NCBI GenBank assembly: GCA_022561215.1
Contig: JADFRQ010000003.1
Coordinates: 19,823 to 83,822, forward strand
DNA length: 64,000 nucleotides
Source of the DNA: Chloroflexota bacterium
Lineage (GTDB): Bacteria; Chloroflexota; Anaerolineae; Anaerolineales; E44-bin32
Reading direction: 5' to 3'
This document shows positions 56,901 through 64,000 of the stretch, piece after piece. Position 1 is the stretch's first letter. Every line of letters starts with the position of its first letter. The translations under genes and the position numbers were made by a program. Under the pieces are notes generated by a model that saw only the letters and a program-made list of their open reading frames with translations, did not search any database and was not told the origin of the DNA.

Positions 56901-59900
56901 TGACGCGCAGGTCGTTGCCATTGTCACTTACGAACCCAAAACAGACCTTTTCCACAACAGCTACATTGTGGAACGCGGGGAACGCCTTTACGATGATCCG
57001 TACTCACCGAGTGGTTTTACTGGAGAAATCCTTAAGACCCGCGCCCCAGTAATGATCAACTCTGATTTGGAAGCGCATGCGAAAAAAGTAAGTGCCCGAG
57101 CCACAGTGGGGGAGATGCCCAAGTCCTGGCTCGGTGTGCCACTGATGATCGGCGGCGAAGTCAGAGGTGTGATCTCGCTGCAGAATATCGACCAAGAGAA
57201 TGCATTTGATGAAGCCGACTTACGGTTGCTGGTGACACTCGCCTCCAGTATGAGCGTCGCTCTCGAAAACGCGCGCTTGTTCGATGAGACGGCCAGGCTC
57301 CTGGACGAAGCCGAACATCGCGCCAACGAGCTGGCGATCATCAACAGTGTCGGCCAGGCTTTAGCGTCCAAACTTGACATCCAGGCCGTCTTCGACCTTG
57401 TCGGCGACAAAATCCGCGATATTTTCGACGCACAAACTGTCATGATTGTGACCTATGATCGAGAAAAAGATCTCCTGATTCATAATTACACCATTGAACA
57501 AGGAGAGCGACATGACGTGCCGCCGATCGCTCCGACAGGCTTCGCCGGGGAGACACTCAAGACGCGTGCACCGATCATGATCAGTGAAGACCTCAAAGCA
57601 CGCGCTGTAGAGTTGGGGTCAGTCATTCATACGGGAGAGGAATTCCCTAAATCATTGCTCAATGTACCGCTGATGATTGGTGAGGAGGCTCGAGGGGTCA
57701 TTTCCCTGCAGAACAACGATCATGAACATGCTTTTGACGATGCCGACTTACGCTTGCTGGTGACACTTGCATCCAGCCTGAGTGTGGCGCTGGAGAACGC
57801 GCGCTTGTTCGACGAAACCACGCGGCTGCTGGGTGAATCCGAACGCCGCGCCAGCGAGATGGCCGCTCTTTCCAACATCGGGCGGGAAATTTCCTCTACC
57901 CTGGATTTACCCACCGTCTTGGAGCGCATCACAGAAAACGCCGGCGAGGTGCTGCATGCCAAGACGAGCGCAGTTATTTTGCTCGATGCAGATGGTGAAA
58001 CCATGCGCGCCATTTCTGCCGTGGGAGAAGTCTCAGAGGAAATAAAAGCATTCTCGTGGAAAATTGGCGAGGGCATGATCGGCAGCATCGCCCAAGCTGG
58101 AGTCGCAGAACGGATCGAAGATACCAAAAAGGACCCGCGCGGGATCCATATCGCCGGGACGGATGAGGATGAAAATACCGAGAGGTTGATGGTCTCACCA
58201 TTGTTCTCCGGTGAGCAGGTGATCGGCGCCATGGCGATTTGGCGCGCAGGGGATGCGGAAGTTTTTGCGCAAGAAGAACTGAATTTCCTGGTCGGTCTTT
58301 CCAAGCAAGCCGAAATCGCTATCCAGAACGCGCGCCTGTTCGAAGAAGCCCAGCGCCAGGCGGTTGAAAATGCGGCACTCATTGAAATTGGGCGCGAGAT
58401 ATCGGCAACACTCGATCTCCCCACAGTATTGGAGAGTATTTCCACCAGTGTTCGTGATTTGCTTAACGCAGATACCAGCGCTGTATTTGAGATCGAAGAG
58501 GATAATCGCACATTAAAAGTTATTGCCGCGGTGGGTAAGATCGCCAAACAGATACGCGGCACGCGGCCGGCAATCGACAACAGCGTCGTGGGAAGCATCG
58601 CCCAGAACGGTGTTGCCGAGGTGATTAACAATACCGCCGACGATCCCAGAATGTTGCATATTGCCGGGACGTCGAAGAAAAACGAAGGCAAGAAACTCAT
58701 GGGCGCGCCACTGTTCGCCAAGGGAAAAGTGCTTGGCGTGATGGCCGTTTGGCGCGACAAAAACAAACCGCTCTTCACAGATAGTGATCTGCAACTACTC
58801 GTCGCGATTTCACAACAAGCGGCAATCGCCATCCAGAACGCGCGCCTCTTCGAGGAATCGGAAAAACGTGCCGATGAGATGAGTGCCTTAACGGAAATCG
58901 GACGTGAAATTTCTGAATCGCTCGATCTCCCCACCGTGTTGGAGCGCATTGCCACACATGCCAAAGATGTTCTGCAGGCGCGCGACGTTGTGCTCAGGAT
59001 GATTGAGCCCGATGGCACATTGCCCACCGTAGTCGCCATCGGTAAATACGCAAAATTCTACAAGGGAAACACCCTCCAGCCCGGGCAGGGGATCACGGGC
59101 AATGTCGCCAAAACAGGCGCTGCCGAGATCGTTAACTTCCCGCTCGAGGATGCGCGCATCCTGCGCAATCCGGAGACGAGCGCGGATGAGGAGCATGAGG
59201 CGATCATCTATGCACCATTGACCGCGCGTGAAAAAATTATTGGCGTTTTAGTGCTCTGGCGAGACAGGGAAGAGGAGGGCCTCTTCACCCAATCCGATTT
59301 AGATTTTGCGGTGGGTTTGGCACGCCAGGCAGCTATCGCAGTAGAAAATGCGCGCCTTTTCCAGGCGGAACAAGAACGCCGCAGTTTCGCTCTCACCCTG
59401 CAAGAAATTGCCCGGGTGGTCAATGCAACGCTCGATCCTGGCGAGGTATTTCCAAAAATTTTGGACCAGCTCAAACGTGTCATTTCCTATGACAGCGCCA
59501 GTATTTTTGTCGTTGAGAAGAATGTCTTACTTGTCGTCGCCGAGAGTGGCTTTAAAAAGAAGGAAAGCGTGCTCGGCGAGACCATCCCCCTGGATCCGGA
59601 TCTAATGATTGTGCGCGCCCTCAATTCACAGCAACCAACGGTTATTCCCGATGTGCAGCAAGAAGAGGGTTGGCTGGTCTCTGAAGAGCTTTCTGGATCG
59701 GCAGTTGTGCGATCATGGATTGGCGCCCCCCTAATGTTGGGCAAGCGCGCCGTAGGCATCATCAGTGTCGATAGCCATGCCGTGAACGCTTACGGACCTG
59801 AGGATGCTGAGATTATCTCCGCCTTTGCCGATCAAGCTGCCACGGCAGTTGCCAACACCCAATTATTCAGCGAGATGCAATCGCAGAAGGATTATTCTGA

Positions 59901-62754
59901 ATCCTTGGTCGAATTCAGTCCGGTCGCGATTCTCACAATTGATTTGCAGGACAACATCGTCTCCTGGAACCCGAAAGCCGAGGCCCTCTTCGGATACACG
60001 GCCGAGGAAGCGATCGGTCAGAACATCGATCAGCTTATCGTACCTGAAGAATTCATGGACCACGCGATTAATCTCAACCGAAAAGCTTTGCAGGATGATA
60101 GTTTTCAAAATCGCGAGACCACACAGCGCAAACATAAAGACGGTAGCCTTGTGGAGGTCGAGCTTCTCGGTGTTCCCCTGAAGGTCGATGGTAAACCTGC
60201 CGGCTCAATTGGCATCTACCACGACATTACCGAACGCATGCGTGCAGAAGAGGAACTTCGCCAGCAGAAGCTGTACCTGGAAGGTGTGGTGGTAAACAGC
60301 CCAGTGGCGATTGTCACCACCGATAACAAGTCGGCCATTGTCTCCTGGAACCCCGCGGCGGAGATGCTATTTGGATACACATCAGAAGAGGCCATCGGAC
60401 GGCATATTGATGAACTTGTGGCCAACAGCAAAGATCTCCGTGACGAGGCCGCCGCCTATAACCTGGAAGCCCACGCGGGAAAATTGCACAATGTCATCGT
60501 TAAACGTACGCGCAAAGATGGCTCACTTGTGGATGTGGAACTTTCCGGCGTCCCCGTGCTGGTTAATGGCCAGGATAGCGGCCTCATCGTGATCTATCAC
60601 GATCTCAGCGAGTTGAAAAAAGCCGAAGAAGCTGTCCGCCGTCAGAATGAATACCTGGCCGCCTTGCATGAGACAGGCCTTGGGCTTATCAGCCGCCTCG
60701 AACTCAAGGATTTACTTGAGAATCTGATCACGCGTGCCGGGCATTTGTTGGGTACACCCCACGGCTTTATATACCTGGTCTCGCCCGAAGGGGATGTGTT
60801 GGAGCGCCAGGTTGGGATTGGCATCTTTGATGAGGCAAACACGGCGGATATGATGCCCGGAGAAGGCATTGCTGGGAGAGTGTGGGAGTCGGGTGAATCG
60901 CTCGTGATCGATGATTACGGCACGTGGGAGGGGCGCTTAGCCAATGCCTCCAAATTCGTGCAAAGAATCGCGGGCTTTCCGCTTTATTCTGGCGCCAGCG
61001 TGGCGGGGGTGATCGGCCTGGGCTTTGATCAGGGTTCGCAACGCCGCTTCGGGGATGAAGAGGTGGAGCTTCTCAGCCGTTTTGCCCAATTGGGATCGAT
61101 CGCACTCGATAATGCTCGCCTATTTGCTGAGATGCAGCAGGCCAAGCAGGATGCCGATCTCGCCAATCAGGCGAAAAGCGCTTTCTTGGCCACGATGAGC
61201 CATGAGATCCGCACGCCGATGAATGCCGTGATCGGAATGAGCGGGCTTCTGCTGGATACACAGCTTAATGAAGAACAGCGCGAATTCGCCGATATCATTC
61301 GCACTAGCGGCGATGCCTTGCTGACGATCATTAACGATATCCTCGATTTCTCGAAAATTGAAGCCGGCAAGATGGAGCTCGAGATGCAACCCTTCGATTT
61401 GCGTGATTGTGTCGAAGAGACACTCGATCTGGTGGCCTCGAATGCATTCGAAAAAGGTCTCGATCTGGCTTATGTCTTTGACGAAAATGTGCCATTAGCA
61501 ATCGTTGGCGATGTCACCAGGCTGCGGCAGATTTTATTGAACTTGCTTAGCAACGCTATTAAGTTCACAGAAAAAGGAGAAATTGTGCTGCGTGTGAATT
61601 TGCAGGAGGGCGAGGAACTTAAACGGCCGAAGTCGGGCGTCCATGGGTTACATTTCGCCTTGTCTGATACAGGAATTGGGATCCCGCCCGAACGAAAAGA
61701 CCGCCTTTTTCAATCCTTCAGCCAGGTGGATACCTCGACATCGCGCAAGTATGGAGGCACTGGTCTGGGACTGGCGATCAGCAAACGCTTGACCATTCTC
61801 ATGGGTGGCGATATGTGGGCGGAGAGCGAAGTTGGAAAAGGTTCAACATTCCACTTCTCCATTTTGGCAGAAGCTGTCGAGGCGCTTAAAGTCTCTCGCC
61901 AAGCCCTAGAAGGCGCGAAGCCCGAATTGACGGAGAAGCGCGTGCTCATTGTTGACGATAATGCCACCAATCGCCGCATTCTGGTACTGCACACGCAATC
62001 ATGGGGCATGCTCCCGCGTGACACAGAATCTCCTAATGAAGCGTTAGAGTGGATCCGCAAAGGCGATCCGTTTGATGTCGCCATTCTGGATATGCATATG
62101 CCGGAGATGGATGGTCTTGAACTTGCTAAGCTAATCCGCAAACTCCATGATGCCGATGCCCTTCCTCTAATCCTATTTACCTCCCTGGGAAGACGCGAGG
62201 TTGGGGAGGATGAAATTCACTTTGCTGCGCATTTGACCAAACCAATCAAGCCTTCGCAACTTTATGACGGCCTCATCGGCATATTTGCAGGGAAGGTGCG
62301 CTCCGTTCCGGCATCCCGGAAGGTTGCCGGGACATTCGATCCAGAAATGGCGACCAGGCATCCGCTGCGCATCCTACTGGCAGAAGATAATGCCATCAAT
62401 CAGAAATTAGCCGTCCGTCTTCTGCAGAAAATGGGATATCGCACAGACCTTGCAGGCAACGGTTTGGAGGCCATCCAATCGATCGAACGCCAAGAATACG
62501 ATGTGGTTTTTATGGACGTGCAAATGCCCGAAATGGACGGACTTGAGGCCTCCCGGCAGATTAACAAGCGCTGGGGACGCACCGATCGCCCGCGCATCGT
62601 TGCAATGACCGCCAACGCCTTGCAAGGGGATCGTGAAAAATGTCTCGCCGCGGGGATGGACGACTATATGTCCAAACCCATCCGCGTGGACGACCTTGTG
62701 AATGCCCTAAGCAACACCATGCCCAGGCGCAATAAGGAGAAAACCAAAGAATGA
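50962..62754 (+). CDS. Giant hybrid histidine kinase with TPR, 15 GAF, 2 PAS and 2 receiver domains
   Basis: 3930 residues. Residues about 20-450: TPR helices ([33 protein letters not shown]). Fifteen GAF domains: one near 533-680; nine close relatives of about 175 residues at roughly 713-2290, each opening IINSVGxALAxxLDF and closing [17 protein letters not shown]; four more at 2293-2970; one at 3228-3385. Two PAS domains near 2978-3090 and 3109-3220 ([18 protein letters not shown]). HisKA with phospho-acceptor His3414 ([12 protein letters not shown]), HATPase with DTGIGIP and GGTGLGL, receiver 1 with Asp3710 and receiver 2 with Asp3852. No membrane helix, so cytoplasmic. It integrates many small-molecule or redox signals and phosphorelays, probably to the HPt protein next door. 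Confidence 0.93.
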   Translation: MTTTSESKKKRARAPKKRKKGEIVEQALLLKQTGDAAWEAYEYEEAIRAYSQALDDLREFDSERETQFELLSSRAKCYRRLGNQPAEKADREQMLDLAEQLKNEGLEFEAAISLAETLSKLGELAEVQKLSEDVLTRARAARDKKWEAESLHILGTLHAVHNEVGLAKEVNQQALEIFRQIGDRRGEAIVIGRMGWNEGLLGQKKEGFEKVKHSLAIFREIGDRAHEVSALGGMAVVAGDSALARTYGEQALAIAKAIGHRIEIARSYNNLGLRYTKLGLYETAVDYTEGAVKITRERGAAFNLTYFLESLGRSYLYLGDFDHARETLQDGLDLSDKYEFKSLIAIYKLVFGMLDLHEGKVSSARKKLQEAVDVYQEIDAPMEVPTALAWLGEAHLQSGSWKSAYRLTSEAVTQLNALGDAQGEFPPQEVYWLHYKVLKAAYDSAGRKSKRRLQIADVDLPSETYSWMMLQRARELMLADIAQLSDEGLRRNYLNKVTINREILTEWTEQAIARGLPIGDDEIRETNLQDQLQRMLAIGLRMNERRDPDSLIEFIMNQLIELNGAERAALILLDKDGHRRIAAARGFRKAAESAILSQTARILDQVTKTQQSLLKNSIDSNNLEDTTDDPLDAISILSVPLLSEGRLTGILYADNREIFGAFTQTDSALLSAFANQAAAAMQNADLYHELEIRVEERTAELQTSNESLERRTAELTIVNSVGDALSKQLDFQAIIELVGERIGEIFGSDTTYIALYNRETNIISTPYYVDRGHSPERSEVELGPGLSSAVIRAAEPILMGKFEEAEQYDVFLMPSGPDSEQDLNESVVAVPIFTGGEVSGVISVQSYEKHAYDEGHVRLLTTLASSMSVALENARLFDETNQRAGELAIINSVGDALAKQLDFEAIIELVGDNVHEIFNAEITILSLIDHEREMISVPYINDEGDKKEHDPIPLGTGLVSLVVQSREPLLTKTAEESDQLGSVRLDEVKVAESTLFVPFFFADVVAGVISVQSYKQNAFDESHVRLLSTLASSMSVALENARLFDETNNLLEQTRQRNAELAVINTVQDGLAAQLDFKGIVEVVGDEVAKIFDTGNIGIGLLSEDGNYMISHYFLEHRERFNIDPIPLDDARLSKRALESRQPVIVDLELQQQMADEGNAVVGDPESPLPKSMLFVPILSGAKALGVITLADKEKENAYTTSDIALLTTLANSMSVALENARLFDETNRLLDETRQSANELMIINSVGRALASKLEVQAVYDLVGDKIQEIFDAQVVMIVTYDPETDTAAVPYAIELGERQESEFSEGKPHGFSAEIIRTSKPLMINENVEARYEELGGWKTPGQPVKSWLGVPLMVGEQVRGVISLQNVEQEHAFDESDLRVLTTLASSMSVALENARLFDETVRLLDETKQSAAELAIINSVGEALASKLDVQAVYDLIGDKVREIFDVETTSIITVDHEKKLLHAPYYVENDHHHDLPPTPLDRGKGLVRKVIESRQPMNLGTGDEMAELGAITIASPGGEDDLNKSFLAVPIISGDTVTGAITVQSYEEHAFDDDDVRLLSTLAASMSVALDNAHLFDETNRLLEESRQRTEELGIINSVGEALAEQLDFKTIVDLVGDRVREIFSADTTYIALLTKDKRFFDFPYYVEKGHRHERPQLAMGKGLTSDMVTSRKSLRLGTLAEQSKLPGVAVTLPGEEKDLNETYMGVPIIVGNQAIGAISVQSYEKNAYDEADERLLMTLVSSMGVALENARLFDETNRLLEESRQRTAELSLINSVGQALAKQLQFDAIIDLVGDKVRDIFGADTTYVALYDAETNTIPIPYYVDRGKKLIIEPLPIGRGLVSTVIEKKEAIIIGTKEESIARGAARPPDDMNESYLGVPILLGDEATGAISVQSYQVNAFDESHLRLLNTLASSMSVALKNASLFDETKHLLAETEERAAELSIINSVQEGLASKLEVQAIFDLVGDKIQEIFDAQVVAIVTYEPKTDLFHNSYIVERGERLYDDPYSPSGFTGEILKTRAPVMINSDLEAHAKKVSARATVGEMPKSWLGVPLMIGGEVRGVISLQNIDQENAFDEADLRLLVTLASSMSVALENARLFDETARLLDEAEHRANELAIINSVGQALASKLDIQAVFDLVGDKIRDIFDAQTVMIVTYDREKDLLIHNYTIEQGERHDVPPIAPTGFAGETLKTRAPIMISEDLKARAVELGSVIHTGEEFPKSLLNVPLMIGEEARGVISLQNNDHEHAFDDADLRLLVTLASSLSVALENARLFDETTRLLGESERRASEMAALSNIGREISSTLDLPTVLERITENAGEVLHAKTSAVILLDADGETMRAISAVGEVSEEIKAFSWKIGEGMIGSIAQAGVAERIEDTKKDPRGIHIAGTDEDENTERLMVSPLFSGEQVIGAMAIWRAGDAEVFAQEELNFLVGLSKQAEIAIQNARLFEEAQRQAVENAALIEIGREISATLDLPTVLESISTSVRDLLNADTSAVFEIEEDNRTLKVIAAVGKIAKQIRGTRPAIDNSVVGSIAQNGVAEVINNTADDPRMLHIAGTSKKNEGKKLMGAPLFAKGKVLGVMAVWRDKNKPLFTDSDLQLLVAISQQAAIAIQNARLFEESEKRADEMSALTEIGREISESLDLPTVLERIATHAKDVLQARDVVLRMIEPDGTLPTVVAIGKYAKFYKGNTLQPGQGITGNVAKTGAAEIVNFPLEDARILRNPETSADEEHEAIIYAPLTAREKIIGVLVLWRDREEEGLFTQSDLDFAVGLARQAAIAVENARLFQAEQERRSFALTLQEIARVVNATLDPGEVFPKILDQLKRVISYDSASIFVVEKNVLLVVAESGFKKKESVLGETIPLDPDLMIVRALNSQQPTVIPDVQQEEGWLVSEELSGSAVVRSWIGAPLMLGKRAVGIISVDSHAVNAYGPEDAEIISAFADQAATAVANTQLFSEMQSQKDYSESLVEFSPVAILTIDLQDNIVSWNPKAEALFGYTAEEAIGQNIDQLIVPEEFMDHAINLNRKALQDDSFQNRETTQRKHKDGSLVEVELLGVPLKVDGKPAGSIGIYHDITERMRAEEELRQQKLYLEGVVVNSPVAIVTTDNKSAIVSWNPAAEMLFGYTSEEAIGRHIDELVANSKDLRDEAAAYNLEAHAGKLHNVIVKRTRKDGSLVDVELSGVPVLVNGQDSGLIVIYHDLSELKKAEEAVRRQNEYLAALHETGLGLISRLELKDLLENLITRAGHLLGTPHGFIYLVSPEGDVLERQVGIGIFDEANTADMMPGEGIAGRVWESGESLVIDDYGTWEGRLANASKFVQRIAGFPLYSGASVAGVIGLGFDQGSQRRFGDEEVELLSRFAQLGSIALDNARLFAEMQQAKQDADLANQAKSAFLATMSHEIRTPMNAVIGMSGLLLDTQLNEEQREFADIIRTSGDALLTIINDILDFSKIEAGKMELEMQPFDLRDCVEETLDLVASNAFEKGLDLAYVFDENVPLAIVGDVTRLRQILLNLLSNAIKFTEKGEIVLRVNLQEGEELKRPKSGVHGLHFALSDTGIGIPPERKDRLFQSFSQVDTSTSRKYGGTGLGLAISKRLTILMGGDMWAESEVGKGSTFHFSILAEAVEALKVSRQALEGAKPELTEKRVLIVDDNATNRRILVLHTQSWGMLPRDTESPNEALEWIRKGDPFDVAILDMHMPEMDGLELAKLIRKLHDADALPLILFTSLGRREVGEDEIHFAAHLTKPIKPSQLYDGLIGIFAGKVRSVPASRKVAGTFDPEMATRHPLRILLAEDNAINQKLAVRLLQKMGYRTDLAGNGLEAIQSIERQEYDVVFMDVQMPEMDGLEASRQINKRWGRTDRPRIVAMTANALQGDREKCLAAGMDDYMSKPIRVDDLVNALSNTMPRRNKEKTKE

Positions 62755-63089
62755 CGAGCCCAGAAATCGATAAAGGCACCCTCGATAGCCTCACCGCGGC
62801 CACGGATGAAGAATTTGTCAAAGAATTAATTGAAACGTTCCTCGAAGATTCTCCCAACCTCATTGCGGAGATGCGCACCTCATTGGGTACACATGATGTA
62901 GAGGCATTTCGGCGAGCCGCGCATACGCTGAAATCCAACGCAGCCAGCTTTGGCGCTTTTGGACTCTCGCAATCTGCAAAAGAGCTCGAAATGATCGGCA
63001 AATCAGGTGATCTTGAATCGGTGGGCGATAAAATAGATGATTTCGAAGCCACCTATGCCCTGGTTGAAAAAGAGTTGAGGAATCGCTGA
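62751..63089 (+). CDS. HPt phosphotransfer protein
   Basis: 112 residues; ATG overlaps the stop of the giant kinase (ATGA). Four-helix bundle with the phospho-acceptor His in [18 protein letters not shown], the HxLKSxxxxxG signature, and [20 protein letters not shown] at the N-terminus. It would receive phosphate from the kinase's receiver domains and pass it on, probably to the receiver-cyclase encoded one base downstream. Confidence 0.92.
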   Translation: MTSPEIDKGTLDSLTAATDEEFVKELIETFLEDSPNLIAEMRTSLGTHDVEAFRRAAHTLKSNAASFGAFGLSQSAKELEMIGKSGDLESVGDKIDDFEATYALVEKELRNR

Positions 63090-63090
63090 C

Positions 63091-63696
63091 GTGCTCAATA
63101 ACAGACGATCGAACGATTCTGGCCGCTTGCTTGTCGTAGACGATAACAAGGTAAATCGCCTGCTGCTGGGACGCGGATTGGAAGGACGAGGGCATCAAGT
63201 GGCGTTTGCCAAAGATGGGCGTGAGGCACTCGACATGCTGCTCAAGCAACCTTTTGATCTCGTTCTGCTCGATATCATGATGCCCGTGCTCGATGGTTAT
63301 CAAGTTTTGGCAGAACTAACCAGCGATAAGGACTTGCGCAATATCCCCGTAATCATGACCTCTGCGATGGATGAAATCGATAGCGTAGCCAAGTGTATTG
63401 AGTTGGGCGCCGAGGACTACCTCTTCAAGCCCGTGAATCCTGTTCTGCTCAATGCGCGCATCAGCGCCAGCCTCGAGAAGAAACGCCTGCGCGATCAACA
63501 GCGCGAGTTAATCAATAAATTTGCCACCACCGAAGTTGCAGATGAGCTTATTGCCGACGGGTTTGAGCTGGGGGGCAAATATGTCGATGCCACCGCCCTC
63601 TTCGCCGACATTCGTTCCTTCACCGCCATCTCCGAATCGCGCACCCCCACGGAGGTGATCGAGCTGCTCAACACCTACTTCACGTTGATGTTTGAC
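63091..63696 (+). CDS. Receiver domain fused to class III nucleotidyl cyclase (truncated)
   Basis: Starts GTG at 63091, one base after the HPt stop. Receiver domain: LLVVDDNKVNRLLL acid pair, LVLLDIMMPVLDGYQVL phospho-acceptor Asp, TSAMDE and FKPVNP. A linker leads to KFATTEVADELIADGF and the start of a class III cyclase, ATALFADIRSFTAIS with the first metal Asp, then VIELLNTYFTLMFD. The rest of the cyclase is missing: after 63,696 the frame continues 38 codons (to 63,810) that are antisense isocitrate lyase. It likely makes cAMP or cGMP, which would fit the cNMP-binding MFS at the operon's start. Confidence 0.8.
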
Positions 63697-64000
63697 AGTT
63701 GTATAACCATGTTGCTGTGCAACAAACTCTCTTTCTTGGAGAACACTATAAGCCAACATACCATCTTGTGCATACTCACTTGCAAATTCAAACGTTGCGA
63801 AGTTGGTTAAATGGAATCCAGCTAAAGTGATGAATTGCCATTTGTATCCTAGCTTACCAAGTTCAATTTGAAATGCACTAAGCTCAGAGTCGGTTGGTAG
63901 ATTCTGTCTCCAGTTAAACGAAGGAGAACAATTGTATGCTAACATTTGATCGGGAAAGGCTCCGTGGACAGCATCTGCAAACTGCTTGGCTTCTTTCAAA
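63673..64000 (-). CDS. aceA: Isocitrate lyase, C-terminal part (partial)
   Basis: Open from the window edge. Contains LAYNCSPSFNWRQNL, the active-site SPSFNW block, then YKWQFITLAGFHLTNFATFE, EYAQDGMLAYSVLQEREF and HGYTTVKHQREVG, all diagnostic of isocitrate lyase (isocitrate to glyoxylate and succinate). After REVG, where family members continue TGYFD, the frame runs into the antisense of the cyclase. The gene is therefore cut in the same place as the cyclase, at a 24-base stretch shared by both. It is more A/T rich than the preceding operon. Probably a chimeric join. Confidence 0.8.

Noticed and set aside
53101..57830. GAF repeats as an assembly expansion
   Set aside because: Repeat units differ in sequence and in codons, so they are not copies produced by misassembly, although copy number still merits a read-depth check.
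57720..59039. 439-codon minus-strand ORF inside the giant kinase
   Set aside because: Antisense shadow of GAF repeats; Ser/Arg-rich composition typical of such shadows.
63697..63810. Last 38 codons of the cyclase ORF as real protein
   Set aside because: They are antisense isocitrate lyase, not a cyclase domain.
1..64000. tRNA, rRNA or CRISPR
   Set aside because: No cloverleaf-like segment, rRNA stretch or regularly spaced repeat was seen by eye; a tRNA scan would settle it.

Overview
The window is a bacterial chromosome segment that most resembles Chloroflexota, probably an Anaerolineae-type genome. Supporting features are SdrD-B-repeat plus C25 peptidase-like surface proteins, SH3-like/YkuD L,D-transpeptidases, a DUF7282-type lipoprotein, multi-GAF hybrid kinases, many Shine-Dalgarno starts (some GTG/TTG), and palindromic intergenic repeats. 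Taxonomy is inferred from gene content only. I see no rRNA, tRNA or CRISPR array.

Layout. 1-4.3 kb: the end of a glycosyltransferase, then a minus-strand copper module (csoR, copA, a YHS protein, and further on a histidine-rich peptide) behind a well-formed promoter with a CsoR-like operator. 4.8-8 kb: cell-wall enzymes (L,D-transpeptidase, LysM-M23 peptidase). 8-20 kb: small catabolic and redox genes (YciI, HD, haloalkane dehalogenase, two aldo/keto reductases, FTR1 iron permease, thioredoxin-like lipoprotein) mixed with many decayed genes: a response-regulator scrap, a frameshifted lipoprotein, an internally deleted FAD oxidoreductase, CopC, a DUF7282 lipoprotein and a sensor kinase. 20-32 kb: a squalene/phytoene synthase-like protein, EEP nuclease, MazG-like protein, a radical-SAM pair (one has lost its cluster cysteines), a membrane protein, a VOC protein, a heterodimeric ABC exporter and a DEDDh exonuclease.

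32-44 kb: a DUF3267 protease, a BNR-repeat secreted protein, a compact peptide-modification (RiPP-type) operon, and a 1742-residue C25 peptidase-like surface protein. The RiPP operon reads PqqD-like, radical SAM/SPASM, a 56-residue precursor-like peptide hidden between genes, HPr-kinase-like, S26 peptidase, and a 47-residue translationally coupled peptide. This is the best candidate for an undescribed system.

44-49 kb: CoA-binding protein, GNAT, class III aminotransferase, an island of palindromic repeats with a MITE-like element, and a membrane gene frameshifted in a C7 tract. 49-63.7 kb: a tightly coupled signalling operon with an MFS-cyclic-nucleotide-binding fusion, a 3930-residue hybrid histidine kinase (TPR, 15 GAF, 2 PAS, HisKA, HATPase, 2 REC), an HPt protein and a REC-nucleotidyl cyclase. 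The cyclase breaks off at 63,696, where the contig switches, through a 24-base stretch readable as either gene, into an antisense isocitrate lyase. That looks like a chimeric join, so the last ~300 bases should not be trusted as neighbours.
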